The notes under the pieces: model-generated
Database searches by the model: none
Told to the model about the DNA's origin: nothing
Seen by the model: the letters and a program-made list of their open reading frames with translations, nothing else
Position numbers and translations under genes: made by a program
In this document: piece after piece, positions 1 to 9,027 of the stretch
Layout of the letters: the number at the start of each line of letters is the position of its first letter
How positions within the stretch are numbered: the first letter of the stretch is position 1
Assembly: GCA_037447655.1 (NCBI GenBank)
Contig: JBBHKE010002884.1
Coordinates: 1 to 62,000 of the forward strand
Reading direction: 5' to 3'
Source: Zygnema cylindricum
Taxonomy: Eukaryota > Streptophyta > Zygnematophyceae > Zygnematales > Zygnemataceae
Length of the DNA stretch: 62,000 nucleotides

Positions 1-1262
1 CTGAGTGAGTCTTATGATCCTCTACCCCCTATCTCTTTCTATTTGAATTCACTGAGTATACCTTGCCTCCCCTAAACCTTTCATGTCGAATCTGCTTCTA
101 AGATCTTTTTTCAACTTATTGAACTTTTCCAAAGACTTACTTAACACCAGCAGATCATCCACATAAATTGCAATAAAGATCACACGATCCTCATCTTCAA
201 ACATATAGATAGAATGGGAAGAACTAATCCTGATATATCCTAGACCAGTAAGAAACTCATCTAGTTTCTTATTCCACTGTCAGGGAGCCTGCTTAAGTCC
301 ATATAATGACTTTAAAAGCCTATAGACTTTGCTTTCTTCCTCATTCTCCACAAACCATTCCTATTTCCGCATGAAGATATCTTCCTCTAACTCACCATTG
401 AGGAAGGCGGTCTTAATGTCCATCTGATGAATTTCCATGTCTTCCGCTGCTGCCATACTAAGGAGAATCCTTACTGATGGGAAACGAATAAGTGGAGCAA
501 ATGTCTCTTCATAGTCAATCTTCTCCTTTTGGGTGAACCCCTTTGCTACCAAACGAGCCTTATATCTTTCAATGATGTTATCTGGGTTCAGTTTTAGTTT
601 AAATACACATTTACTGCCAATAGGTAGTTTTTTGTCTGGAGGACAATCTCCTAGCTCACAGGTATTTGCTTCCATGATGGATGCCATCTCATCATTTTTG
701 GCTCTAATCCATTTGTCCTTTTCTGGGCTGTTCACAACCTCTACGTATGACTAAGGCTTATCAGGATGAGATAGCTTAGTTACCTTACAAACAGCTTATT
801 TCTCCTGTATCCTTTTGTTGCTCCTTCTTCCTCCCTCAAACTTTGAGGGTAGAATAGAGGGAAATAATGGGTTTCTCCTTTTCGTCTCATCGTCTGCCCT
901 ATCCATAGAAGTCAAGTCCAATTTCCCAACTTCTGTCTCCTCTAAGTCCATACGAATGTCAGTGTCCAGTAACTCTTTGTTTCTTGATCTCCCTAAATTT
1001 GTAATCAATGTCTCACTCATGTCCTTTTCACAAAAACAGAGTTCTCCTCACTTCAGACTCAAACCTTATTCTAATCTTTTTGTATATTTGAAGGGTCAAT
1101 TGATTTTCTTTCATCCATAACAACTAGGTGTTTGACCAGAATGATATCTTGCTTTGTTAAGTCATAGACTCTATGTCCTTTGACATCCTCATCATATCCT
1201 ACAAAATATCTGGGTTTTCCCTTAGCATCAAGTTTCCAGTTTTCTTATCCGTATCAAGACTG
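1..1262 (-). pseudogene. Copia pol relic: end of integrase and reverse transcriptase
   Basis: From right to left, about 1262-1060 encodes the integrase tail, with the typical FVGYDED and VYDL motifs. About 1020-740 is a charged linker. From 735 the reverse transcriptase follows with ARLVAKGFTQ, YEETFAP, HQMDIKTAFLNGELEE, then SLYGLKQAP and the catalytic YVDDLL near 160-145. Internal stops occur after FMRK (about 358), after KQAP and further on, so no full protein can be made. RNase H is beyond the window edge. Confidence 0.9.
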
Positions 1263-1267
1263 TAAAC
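1263..1267. repeat. Left 5-bp target site duplication (TAAAC)
   Basis: TAAAC at 1263-1267 matches TAAAC at 5740-5744, immediately outside the two LTRs of the inserted plus-strand element. Five base pairs is the usual target duplication for Copia integrases. Removing the element and one copy restores continuity of the host retrotransposon's integrase frame. Confidence 0.9.
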
Positions 1268-1465
1268 AGTTGAAATTTAAGATCTTTCTAGGTCCAGAGA
1301 TTGTAAAATAAAAGGCAAAAGGGACAGTGACAGCCTGCCTCTAACTCTTCACTCAAGTCCCCACACTTGTCGCCCTCACTAAAGACTTGAATAGGAATTG
1401 GATCCATGGCTTCCTAGGCTGTCTAAAGAGGACAGGAAGGCAAATCTTGATAGAGTTATCTAAAA

Positions 1466-1531
1466 GGTTTGACGGACCCAGGATTTGATCCGGGTACCTT
1501 CCGTCCATCAAACTAGCCGTTCGCTTTAACC
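1466..1531 (-). other. tRNA-like sequence, antisense within the LTR
   Basis: On the minus strand this reads from GGTTAAAGCGAACGGCTAG to GGTCCGTCAAACC and contains GGATCAAATCC (1491-1481), one mismatch from a plant tRNA B box (GGTTCRANTCC). The same module sits at the matching place in the 3' LTR (4698-4763) and in the LTR of the minus-strand element (8760-8823). The folded arms are too poor for a functional tRNA. It may be a tRNA-derived insertion fixed in an ancestral LTR. Confidence 0.5.
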
Positions 1532-1664
1532 AATAAGTCTAAATCCAATGCTGTAGTATAAACTAGCCATTAGCTTTAATCAATAAGTCTAAATCCAATG
1601 CTGGAGTATAAACTAGCCGTTAGCTTTAATCGAAAAGTCTAAATCCAATGCTGGATTATAATAG
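1513..1664. repeat. Tandem repeat in LTR, three copies of about 49 bp
   Basis: Each copy begins AAACTAGCC, passes through AAGTCTAAATCCAATGCT and ends ATTATA or AGTATA. The 3' LTR of the same element has only two copies (from 4742). Because LTRs are identical at insertion, a copy was gained or lost afterwards. Confidence 0.85.
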
Positions 1665-2527
1665 GTTTGACAGATATTTATATTTTTACACGTACACTAG
1701 TTCATATAACGGAAAATAGATACGTATTGCATAGATATAGTTTTGTATAGTACAGAGTACTATTTAATGTATTTTATGAAACGAATACCGCGCATTTGTT
1801 TCGAACGCGAAACAAATATCGCGCGTGTATTTTCAACGGCTACAACTGTATCCGGTTTGATCGGACGGCCACGATAAGCGCCGCGATCACGGAATATGTA
1901 CTTTTGGCGTTTTTCAGCCATCGCCACGTCATGTGACACGTGGCGCGACAATGTTGGATTGCGACGACTCCGGAGACTGCGGGAACAAATCCGGCTATGA
2001 CACTTGTTGCCATGTCGTACGATGGTCGTACAAAAAGTACACTGGTACTTGTACTTTTCTATACCACAAAATAATTTGATTGGTGCCGTACTTCAGTAGA
2101 TAGAGTTTTAGAGGGGAAATATGACTTAGAAAATTTTGGGTAGGTAGCTGCCTCTCCTAGAGAGAACCTAATACAAATGGCAAACTTTGGCCAGCCATAA
2201 CTATCAATTTACTTGACCATTTTCAGCGATTCTTTTTGCTGCGGACTCAAAAGAGTCCATGCTACACAGGGTTGTAGAACGTCATAGTTTTTGTTGGCCA
2301 GGGTGGCTGTATTTATAAGGGAAAGTCAAAGTGGGTGAATGTGTCCAAATCTTATATTCTAACTTTGCATTATGTGGTGGAACTGAGCACACATAAAGTG
2401 TTATTTCACAAGGGTGAATCTATATTGGGGTTCTGACTGTCCAAGGGTTAGTCATTTGGGTTTATATCAAGTTAGGAGTTGGCACTATCTAGATTAACTT
2501 CTTTGGATCTGCCTACTCTGAGGGCCA

Positions 2528-3556
2528 ATGGATGTCTCAAAGTTTCAGGTTATGGGCCCACTATCTAGGGTGCCTATGTTCGGTAAAACAGACTTCACTA
2601 ATTGGGAGTTTACAATGGAGGGATTGGTTTTCGAAAAACACTTAAGGGGAATTGTTTCGGGACAAGTGAGATGTCCGCAACCTGGCTTTGGAGGAGCTTT
2701 CTATGGAGAATCATCTGAGGCTGCCCTGAATATCAACCGGAGTTCAGATGCAACGGAAGGTGAAGGGAAAAATCTTTTCGTGGATGGGGAAATAGGGGAG
2801 AAAGAAAAAGGGACACATTTCGTGAGGGGAGCTAGGCTCTCAGCTATGGTACCACTTGTAGGGATTAAAACTGAAGAAATTGACAGAAAAAATTTGGAAT
2901 ACAAAAACACTATAGCAAAACATCTCATACTTAGATATGTGTCTAAGTCCATAGCTATCACTCTTTTAAGTCTAACCAAGTCTTCAGAGATATGGGAAGC
3001 ACTAATTCAGTTTTATATGAGTGAGACTATTCAGAGGCAGCAATTAGTAAAACAAGAAATAGAGGCCTATGTTAATAAAGGGGGTAACATGATAGAGTTT
3101 TGCAATGATATTGTTGCGTTATATGTTGAGCTTGCTAGTGCGGGATATGTAGAATCCGAGGAGAGTAAGATTAATACACTACTTATGAAACTCCCAGATG
3201 AGTACGAAAACATTATTTGTCGTATGCAGGCAATGGATGGCTCCTCATGGACTTGGAGCTTTATCATGGGGATAATTCTTGTGAGGGAAAGCACTTTGGA
3301 TCTTCGTAGGGGAAGTGACAGGTTGAATGCATTTACAACTGGTGGTGATTGGCGGAAGCGTGATGAGAGAAACGGTGGTGACGAGCGGAAGCATGATGAG
3401 AGGAAGAAAGACAAAGGTAAACCTTATCCAAACTTTGGTGGAAAGAGAGGGAGAGGAAAAGAAAGGGGAGCTTTGAAAAAAGGGGTTTGCTTCTTTTGTA
3501 GGGAACCGGGTCATTATATGGAGGAATGCCCTTGTTTGGAAAAACTTAGAAGTTGA
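2528..3556 (+). CDS. Copia-type Gag polyprotein (capsid and zinc knuckle)
   Basis: A 342-residue frame. The N-terminal part (VPMFGKTDFTNWEFTM, about residues 15-30) matches the start of Copia-type gag domains, and WEALIQFY and LLMKLPDEYENI are typical of the capsid region. The C-terminal tail is rich in Arg, Lys and Gly and ends with a CX2CX4HX4C zinc knuckle (C321, C324, H329, C334) that would bind RNA. The first ATG is inside the LTR. A second ATG (residue 9) lies in the primer-binding site, and translation could start there because the related minus-strand gag shares VMGP at this point. The frame ends in TGA at 3554-3556 but continues open beyond it. Confidence 0.85.
   Translation: MDVSKFQVMGPLSRVPMFGKTDFTNWEFTMEGLVFEKHLRGIVSGQVRCPQPGFGGAFYGESSEAALNINRSSDATEGEGKNLFVDGEIGEKEKGTHFVRGARLSAMVPLVGIKTEEIDRKNLEYKNTIAKHLILRYVSKSIAITLLSLTKSSEIWEALIQFYMSETIQRQQLVKQEIEAYVNKGGNMIEFCNDIVALYVELASAGYVESEESKINTLLMKLPDEYENIICRMQAMDGSSWTWSFIMGIILVRESTLDLRRGSDRLNAFTTGGDWRKRDERNGGDERKHDERKKDKGKPYPNFGGKRGRGKERGALKKGVCFFCREPGHYMEECPCLEKLRS
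2548..2561 (+). other. Primer-binding site for a half initiator tRNA-Met
   Basis: GGTTATGGGCCCAC begins at the first base after the LTR and is the exact complement of GTGGGCCCATAACC, the anticodon stem-loop of plant initiator tRNA-Met. Most plant LTR elements instead use the tRNA 3' end (TGGTATCAGAGC). Drosophila copia, yeast Ty5 and Volvox Osser use the internal site with a cleaved tRNA. Here the site also encodes gag residues V8-M9-G10-P11. Confidence 0.85.
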
Positions 3557-4282
3557 AATGTGGATGAGATCGAAGAAGGGGAAGAGGAGAAAGAGGATGA
3601 AGGTATTTCAGAGCTTCTCCAGATTAGTAGTATAAAGAAGAGAGAAAATCACACAAAAACTCCACGAAAACAACAGTGTGCTTTTGGAGGTATAAGGGAA
3701 GTAAAGAGAGAGGAGGTACTTGAGGATGTCGAGGAGTGTAGAGTGTATGACTTAGAAATGAGAAAGTCAGATCTAGGATCCATAAGTGAAAACGGGAAAA
3801 ATAAAATTAATGAGGATAATTTTATAGATAATAGGGAAACAGAAAACTAGCCGGAAAGGGAGACTTCAACGGATTTTGAGGAAAGGGGAGAAGTGAAACT
3901 CGAAGAGGTTTTAAAGGATAGGGGAGAAGAGAAATATTTGATTAAAGGTTTAGGGGAGAAGAAATTTTTATTGGGAATTAAAATAGAAAGTGATAGTGGA
4001 AAGAATTCCATGGGAGAGAGTGAGGGAAGTTCAGAAAATGGGGTAGTTATCATGGATAAAAATATGAGTACGGAATATGTAGATCTTATGAGGAAATTAG
4101 TGGGGACTAGTAGTTTTTGGAAATATTTGGAGGTGGATGGATTTGACATCACTACTTGGTGTGATGACGCTTGTGAAGATGTGCCTGTAAAAGGGTGCTG
4201 CAGGTTGGGGATGGGGCTGATTGTTGGAAATGCAAAAGGGAAAAAAGATTCTGGTTGGATGAAAAGGGGAGGAGGTGGATAA
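3557..4282 (+). pseudogene. In-frame remnant after gag, ending in a piece of reverse transcriptase
   Basis: This stretch stays in the gag frame and is interrupted only by TGA at 3554-3556 and TAG at 3848-3850. QQCAFGGIREV near 3675 matches CALGAIREA in the related element, where the protease motif IIDSGAS follows; here the protease is missing. Further on, KGLGEKKFLLGIKIE (about 3945-3990) looks like the conserved end of Copia reverse transcriptase, and YVDLMRKLVGT (about 4075-4110) like the start of its RNase H region. An internal deletion seems to have joined gag to the far end of pol while keeping frame. The rest is acidic and of unclear origin. Confidence 0.6.
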
Positions 4283-4483
4283 AATCTTTGATCGGGTTAT
4301 GAAAAGTGACATGCAAAATAAAAGGTATGATCGACAAGATGAATTATTTTTTTCTGGTCATCTAATACACTTTCTTAAATATCAAAGTATTCGCTTGAAG
4401 CTTCATGAAGGAAAAAAAAAAGGAAAGGAAAGTATATATATATGTATTTGTTATTTTTGATGGGAGTTGAAAGTAAGTAGACT

Positions 4484-4498
4484 AGAAAATAAGGGGAG
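4484..4498 (+). other. Polypurine tract
   Basis: A purine-only run ending AAAATAAGGGGAG abuts the TG that begins the 3' LTR at 4499. This is the expected site for plus-strand priming in an LTR retrotransposon. Confidence 0.8.
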
Positions 4499-5739
4499 TG
4501 TTGAAATTTAAGTTTTTTCTAGGTTTAGAGATTGTAAAATAAAGGCAAAAAGGGGACAGTGACAGCATGCCTCTAACTCTTCACTCAAGTCCCCAAACTT
4601 ATCGCAGTCACTGGAGACTTGAAGAGGAGTTGAATCCATGGCTGTCTAGGCTGTCCAAAGAGGACAAGAAGGCAAATCTTGATAGAGTTATCTAAAAGGT
4701 TTGAGGGACCCAGGATTTGATCCGGGTACCTGCCGTCCGTCAAACTAACCGTAAGCTTTAACCAATAAATCTAAATCCAATGTTGGAGTATAAACTAGCC
4801 GTTAGCTTTAATCAATAAGTCTAAATCCAATGCTGGAGTATAATAGGTTTGACAGATGTTTATATTTTTACACGTAGACTAGTTCGTGTAACGAAAAAGA
4901 GATACGTAATGTATAGATACAGTTTTGTATAGTACGGAGTACAATTTAATGTATTGTATGAAACGGATACCGCGCATTTGTTTTGAACGCGAAACAAATA
5001 TCGCGCGTGTATTTTCAACGGCTACAATTGTATCCGGTTTGATCGGACGGCCACGATAGGCGCCGCGATCACGGAATATGTACTTTTGGCGTTTTTCAGC
5101 CAGCGCCGCGTCATATGACACGTGGCGCGACAATGTTGGATTGCGACGACTACAGAGATTGCGGAAACAAAACCAGCTATGACACGTGTCGACATTTTTG
5201 CCATGTCGTACGATGGTCGTACGGAAAGTACACCGGTACTTGTACTTTTCTGTACGACATTGTAATTTGATTGGTGTTGTACTTCAGTAGATAAAGTTTT
5301 AGAGGGGGGAATAGGACTTAGAAAATTTTGGGTAGGTAGCTGCCTCTTCTAGAGAGCACATTATATAAATGGCAAACTTTGGCCAGCCATAACTATCAAT
5401 CTACTTCACCATTTTCAGTGATTCTTTTTGCTGCGGACTCAAGGGAGTCCAAGCTACATAAGGGTGTAGTCTGTCATAGTTTTTGTCGGCCAGGGTGGCT
5501 GTATTTATAAGGGAAAGTCAAAGTGGGTGAATGTGTCCAAATCTCATATTCTAACTTTGCATTATGTGGTGGAACTAAGCACACAGAAAGTGTTATTTCA
5601 CAGGGGTGAATCTATATTGGGGTTCTGACTGTCAAGGGGTCAGTCATTTGGGTTTATATCAAGTTAGGATTCGGCACTATCTAGATTAGCTTCTTTAGAT
5701 CTGCCTACTCTAAGGGCCAATGGAGGTCTCAAAGTTTCA
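4499..5739 (+). repeat. 3' LTR of the gag-only element
   Basis: Direct repeat of 1268-2547, beginning TGTTGAAATTT and ending TTTCA before the TAAAC duplication at 5740-5744. It contains a tRNA-like antisense module (4698-4763) and two tandem units from 4742, compared with three in the 5' LTR. Scattered substitutions and short indels separate the two LTRs, so the insertion is not recent. Confidence 0.9.
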
Positions 5740-5744
5740 TAAAC

Positions 5745-6310
5745 TTCGCTACCAAATACTTAAAGGTGAGAGATATTCGATTTCCTTCCAACCGATCTCT
5801 CATAAGTTGTCATACCTTTGACTGCTGAGGTAAGGACTCTATTCTCAATATAGTTGGAAAAGTTCATGGCAAAATCTCTTTCCTATTTTCTTGTCAACCA
5901 ACATACTGCTTACACTATCTCCTAGTGTTAGGTTTAACCTCTCAGCTACTCCATTTTGCTCTGGATTATGTGGTACAGTTTTCTGATGTTGAACTCTCTC
6001 TTCTCTCAAGTGTACCTCAAACTGGTTAGAGGTATATTCTCCCTCGTTATCACTCCTTATTCGTTTAATGGGGGTTCCATGCAACCTCTCACTCCAGGCT
6101 TTCTATTCTTTGAAGTAAATTGGTGTTTCAGACGTCGTTTTTAGGAAGTAGACTCTAGAATATCTGGACAAGTCATCAGTAATTGTCAACATATACCTCT
6201 TCCCTCCAACTGAGGGTACCCTTGCTGGTCCCCAGATATCTGTGTGGATTAAATCAAATACCTTCTCTCCTTTATATGTGGTGGCTTTAGGAAAAAGGAG
6301 TATGTGAGCC
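5745..6310 (-). pseudogene. Copia integrase relic
   Basis: Reading right to left: IHTDIWGP (first catalytic Asp) around 6240, IRSDNEGEYTS (second Asp) around 6055, and HNPEQNGVAERLN (catalytic Glu) around 5945. These form the DDE triad of a retroviral-type integrase. Beyond GKRFCHELF the frame shifts and a stop interrupts ISHL-VFGSEVY just before the insertion of the gag-only element at 5740. The remainder of integrase is at 1262-1060. Confidence 0.88.
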
Positions 6311-6318
6311 TTTCATTG

Positions 6319-7257
6319 TCACTGAATGTCTTCCACTACACCAAGCTTCTTCATTTCCCTCAACCTTTCAAAATGCACATGCCCCAACCGCTTATGCCTA
6401 ATCATCAATTTTGGGACACCAACATAATAAGCATTATTCTTTTCATTACTCAGGTTAAGCCTAAATATTCCTTGGCTACCCTTATTTGCAGTGAAGTAAA
6501 CCTCATCCCCATACTTAGCTATAAAGACTCCCTTTCTAGTGAAGGTATCAAATTCTTTGTCATCTAAAACAAATGTAGAGACAAGATTTTTACTCAGCTG
6601 AGGAAAATAGAGCACATCTGAGAAAGTGAGTATAGCAGTCTTACCCTCCACTAAGACTTTTAGATCTACTGATCCCACTAGATTTGTAGTAACCACTCTC
6701 CCATCCTCATACTCTATTTCTACAGTAGGGATTTTCATTAGTTTAGTGAAGAGGTCCTTGTCACGACACATATACATGGATGCACCTGAGTCGATGATCG
6801 ATCCTTCTTGTGGAGCTTCCCGAATTGCTCCAAGGGCACACTTCTGTCTCCAAAGGATCTCCTTCTCCTCCAGACTCTCGTCAAGAAGAAGCTCCCCATC
6901 CTCCTCATAGGACTTGTCCTTGGTGTCTCCTTTCACCTTTGTGACCAAAAGTGCCTTTTTCTTCCCTCCGAAAGAACCCCCTCCATGATTCTCTTGGAGC
7001 CTCAACTTCGGCAGCTTGACACAATCTGCGATGAAGTGTCCTAGCTTTTTGCAAAAAAGACATAGGTCCTTTGGGGGCCTTGGTTCTCCTGGTTGAACTC
7101 TTTCTCCTTTGTATGACTTTTTCGGATCTGGTCTCCACCTTTCCCCTCCGGCGGCTAGAGCTTGAACGCTCTTTCCTCCTCTCTTGATTTCAATTGTGTT
7201 GTCCAGCAAAAGTATCATGTGGACCACTGTATTCCACGTCCATGAACTATCAGTCAT
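6319..7257 (-). pseudogene. Copia gag C-terminus, protease and integrase zinc-binding region
   Basis: The longest surviving frame of the minus-strand element (312 residues). From its N-terminus it shows a basic tail, a CX2CX4HX4C zinc knuckle (CLFCKKLGHFIADC), an acidic linker, the aspartic protease motif IIDSGAS, and near the end HKRLGHVHFERL, the pre-integrase segment that carries the first histidines of the integrase zinc finger. It stops after GVVEDIQ, before the DDE core. It is separated from the gag start by frame breaks near 7260-7345. Confidence 0.9.
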
Positions 7258-7344
7258 TCACTGTACCCTGTACACTATATTCTCATACTCGTCGAGTAAC
7301 TTCATGATGAGAGTGTTAACCTTCATCTTCATTGTACCTGTCCA

Positions 7345-7943
7345 TCAGGCACTCTCCATCTCCATATACAAACAAGAAAGATCATTACAATAGTCTAACA
7401 TCTTTCCCCCTTTATAATTATAATTTGCCAACTTTTGCTCTGTCAACCAGAGCTCCTGAATTGTACCTGCTCTATAGATCTCTATCAAACTCACCCACAA
7501 CTCCTCGGCCTTGTAGACGCAAAGGTGGGGAGTTGCCAAAGCTTGTGTGAGGTTTCTCAAAATGAAGTTTTTGGCAGCCATGTTGGTGTCTTCCCACATT
7601 TGAGTATCGGTCTCAACGGTCTTCACAATCGCCGCGCCGGGTGTCGTGGGAATAAGAGCAATAGGAGTAAGAGGTGTCTCCTTTTCTTCCCCTTTTCAGA
7701 CACACTGCTGTCCCCATCATCTGTCTCTTTAGCTGCAGCAAATGTTGCTACAGAAAGCCTTATTCCACCAAATCCCGGTGGTGTTCCTTGAGGTGGACGT
7801 TTCACTTGTCTACTAACAATACCCCAGTATCGTTTTTCACACAAAGCCCTTGTCATCATGGCTACCCAATAGATAAACCTTGATCCATTGAACATAGGCA
7901 CCTTAGAGGGTGGGCCCATAACCTTCAATTCCGTGTTCTTCAT
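7345..7943 (-). pseudogene. Copia gag N-terminal part, broken in two frames
   Basis: The first frame (7943-7623) starts MKNTELKVMGPPSKVPMF, closely matching the gag of the gag-only element. It loses the capsid frame after a Ser/Asp/Lys-rich stretch. A second frame (7626-7345) continues the capsid with WEDTNMAAKNFILRNL, ELWVSLIEIY and YCNDLSCLYMEM before a stop. Together with 7257-6319 it covers all of gag. Confidence 0.85.
7910..7923 (-). other. Primer-binding site for a half initiator tRNA-Met (minus-strand element)
   Basis: On the minus strand this reads GGTTATGGGCCCAC, followed by C, giving 15 bases complementary to GGTGGGCCCATAACC of plant initiator tRNA-Met. It is the same site as in the gag-only element and likewise encodes VMGP of gag. 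Confidence 0.85.
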
Positions 7944-9027
7944 TGGACTACAGAATTCAAGAAGCCTCTAAATAGTTATTAACTTACCCACTTTCAATGT
8001 CAACCACTGCTATCCAAGCAGACAAGTTGACAATTTGACTGCATTTGTATGCACATTGGACTCCCCTGAGTCCGTAGGAAAAAGAATCTCTTAAAACGCC
8101 CAACTAGGCGATAAGTTATGAGGCAGTAAAAATGCCAATTTGTACAAACTCTCAAAGGGAGAGGTGACTACCTACCAAAATTTTCTAAGTCTTGATTCCC
8201 TCTAATTAACTTCTATCTACTGAAGTACGGACCAATAAGATTACTGTACCGTACCAAAAAGTACTACTGCTGATATACCTTTTGTACGGCCTATGTACCA
8301 CAAGGCAATTAAGCGGACATGTGTACGCTTTTCACTCGTCCGTACGTTCCTTGGAATTCCCACGACCGAATGTCATCCCTCCACGTGGCTCCAGGTCATG
8401 CCACGTCACAATACGCCAAAGTGACCTTTCAAGGATCTCGGCGAAGACGTTTGTCGTTGGATAAGAACGGGCATTAAATATCGTCCGTCGAAACAAATGT
8501 CAGATTCATTTGTTTCGTGCGGGATCCAGTCCGCACTGAATTTAACCTGTTCTATGATGTTACATTTACATTTTTGTTAATCAGTTTAGGGGACGTAACA
8601 TACTTTAAATATGAATCACATACAATATACTCTAGCGAACATGTATGACAGACTGGTTAGAGCGGACGGCTAGTCCAGGCTCTACCGGTCGAGGGTCACG
8701 TAACATACTTTAAATATCGATCACACCCAATATACTCTAGCGAACATCTATGACAGACTGGTTAGAGCAGACGGCTAGGCCAGGCTCTATTGGTCGGGGG
8801 TTCGAGTCCTGCTGGACTCAACCTTTTTGTAGAGAGTGACTTAAGGTCACTCTCTAACCTTGTCTATGGAGCTCAGACAGCCATGGCTCCATCACTCTCT
8901 CTCTCCTTCAGTGACTACAACAAGTATGGGGGTAAGAGAGAAGCGATGAAGACAAGCTGCCTGCATGTTTCTTTTTCCGCTAATATATTAAGACCTAGAA
9001 AATACCCAAAAACTATTTATTTCAATA
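7924..9027 (-). repeat. 5' LTR of the minus-strand Copia element
   Basis: In inverted orientation it follows the gag-only element's LTR: the block around 8165-8235 (TCTATCTACTGAAGTAC, AAAATTTTCTAAGTC) matches 2090-2150. The tRNA-like module and the GCCATGGCTGTC block also occur in the same order. Its outer end, TATTGAAATAAAT on the minus strand at 9027, corresponds to TGTTGAAATTTAA. It ends GAATTGAA, not the expected CA. The outer boundary is accurate to a few bases only. Confidence 0.75.
8594..8823 (+). repeat. Tandem duplication carrying tRNA-like sequences
   Basis: Two copies with a period of about 105 bp (from 8594 and 8699), each containing TATACTCTAGCGAACAT, GACTGGTTAGAGC and GACGGCTAG. 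The second copy continues to GGTTCGAGTCC (8799-8809), a perfect B-box consensus, and ends CTCAACC at 8823. The T stem does not pair properly, so I do not call a functional tRNA. It lies in the LTR at the place of the tRNA-like module in the other LTRs. Confidence 0.65.

Larger units (their letters stand above)
1268..2547 (+). repeat. 5' LTR of the gag-only element
   Basis: Direct repeat of 4499-5739. It begins AGTTGAAATTT, where the 3' LTR has TGTTGAAATTT, so the canonical first T has become A. It ends TTTCA just before the primer-binding site. Inside are a tRNA-like antisense stretch (1466-1531), three tandem copies of an about 49-bp unit (1513-1664) and a central GC-richer block around 1790-1990. 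The gag ATG at 2528 lies within the LTR. Confidence 0.9.
1268..5739 (+). mobile_element. Gag-only, non-autonomous Copia-type LTR retrotransposon
   Basis: Complete element of about 4.47 kb with LTRs at 1268-2547 and 4499-5739, a primer-binding site directly after the 5' LTR, a purine tract directly before the 3' LTR and a TAAAC duplication on both sides. The internal part (about 1.95 kb) encodes gag with a zinc knuckle and a short remnant that seems to come from the end of reverse transcriptase. Protease, integrase and the reverse transcriptase catalytic core are absent. It therefore resembles plant terminal-repeat elements with a gag domain and would need proteins from a related autonomous element. 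Its gag is related to that of the element it interrupts. Confidence 0.88.
1..9027 (-). mobile_element. Degenerate Copia-type LTR retrotransposon, interrupted by a second element
   Basis: Read on the minus strand, the order is LTR (9027-7924), primer-binding site (7923-7910), gag, protease, integrase (to 5740), then, across an inserted element, the end of integrase and reverse transcriptase running off the left edge. Integrase before reverse transcriptase is the Copia order. The frame at 5745 continues exactly at 1262 once the inserted element (1268-5739) and one copy of its TAAAC target duplication are removed, which shows the two parts are one element. Stops and frame changes are frequent, so it is dead. 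The distal LTR lies outside the window. Confidence 0.9.

Noticed and set aside
8760-8823. Functional tRNA gene
   Set aside because: The B box is good, but the T stem and acceptor stem do not pair and the sequence is part of an LTR repeat.
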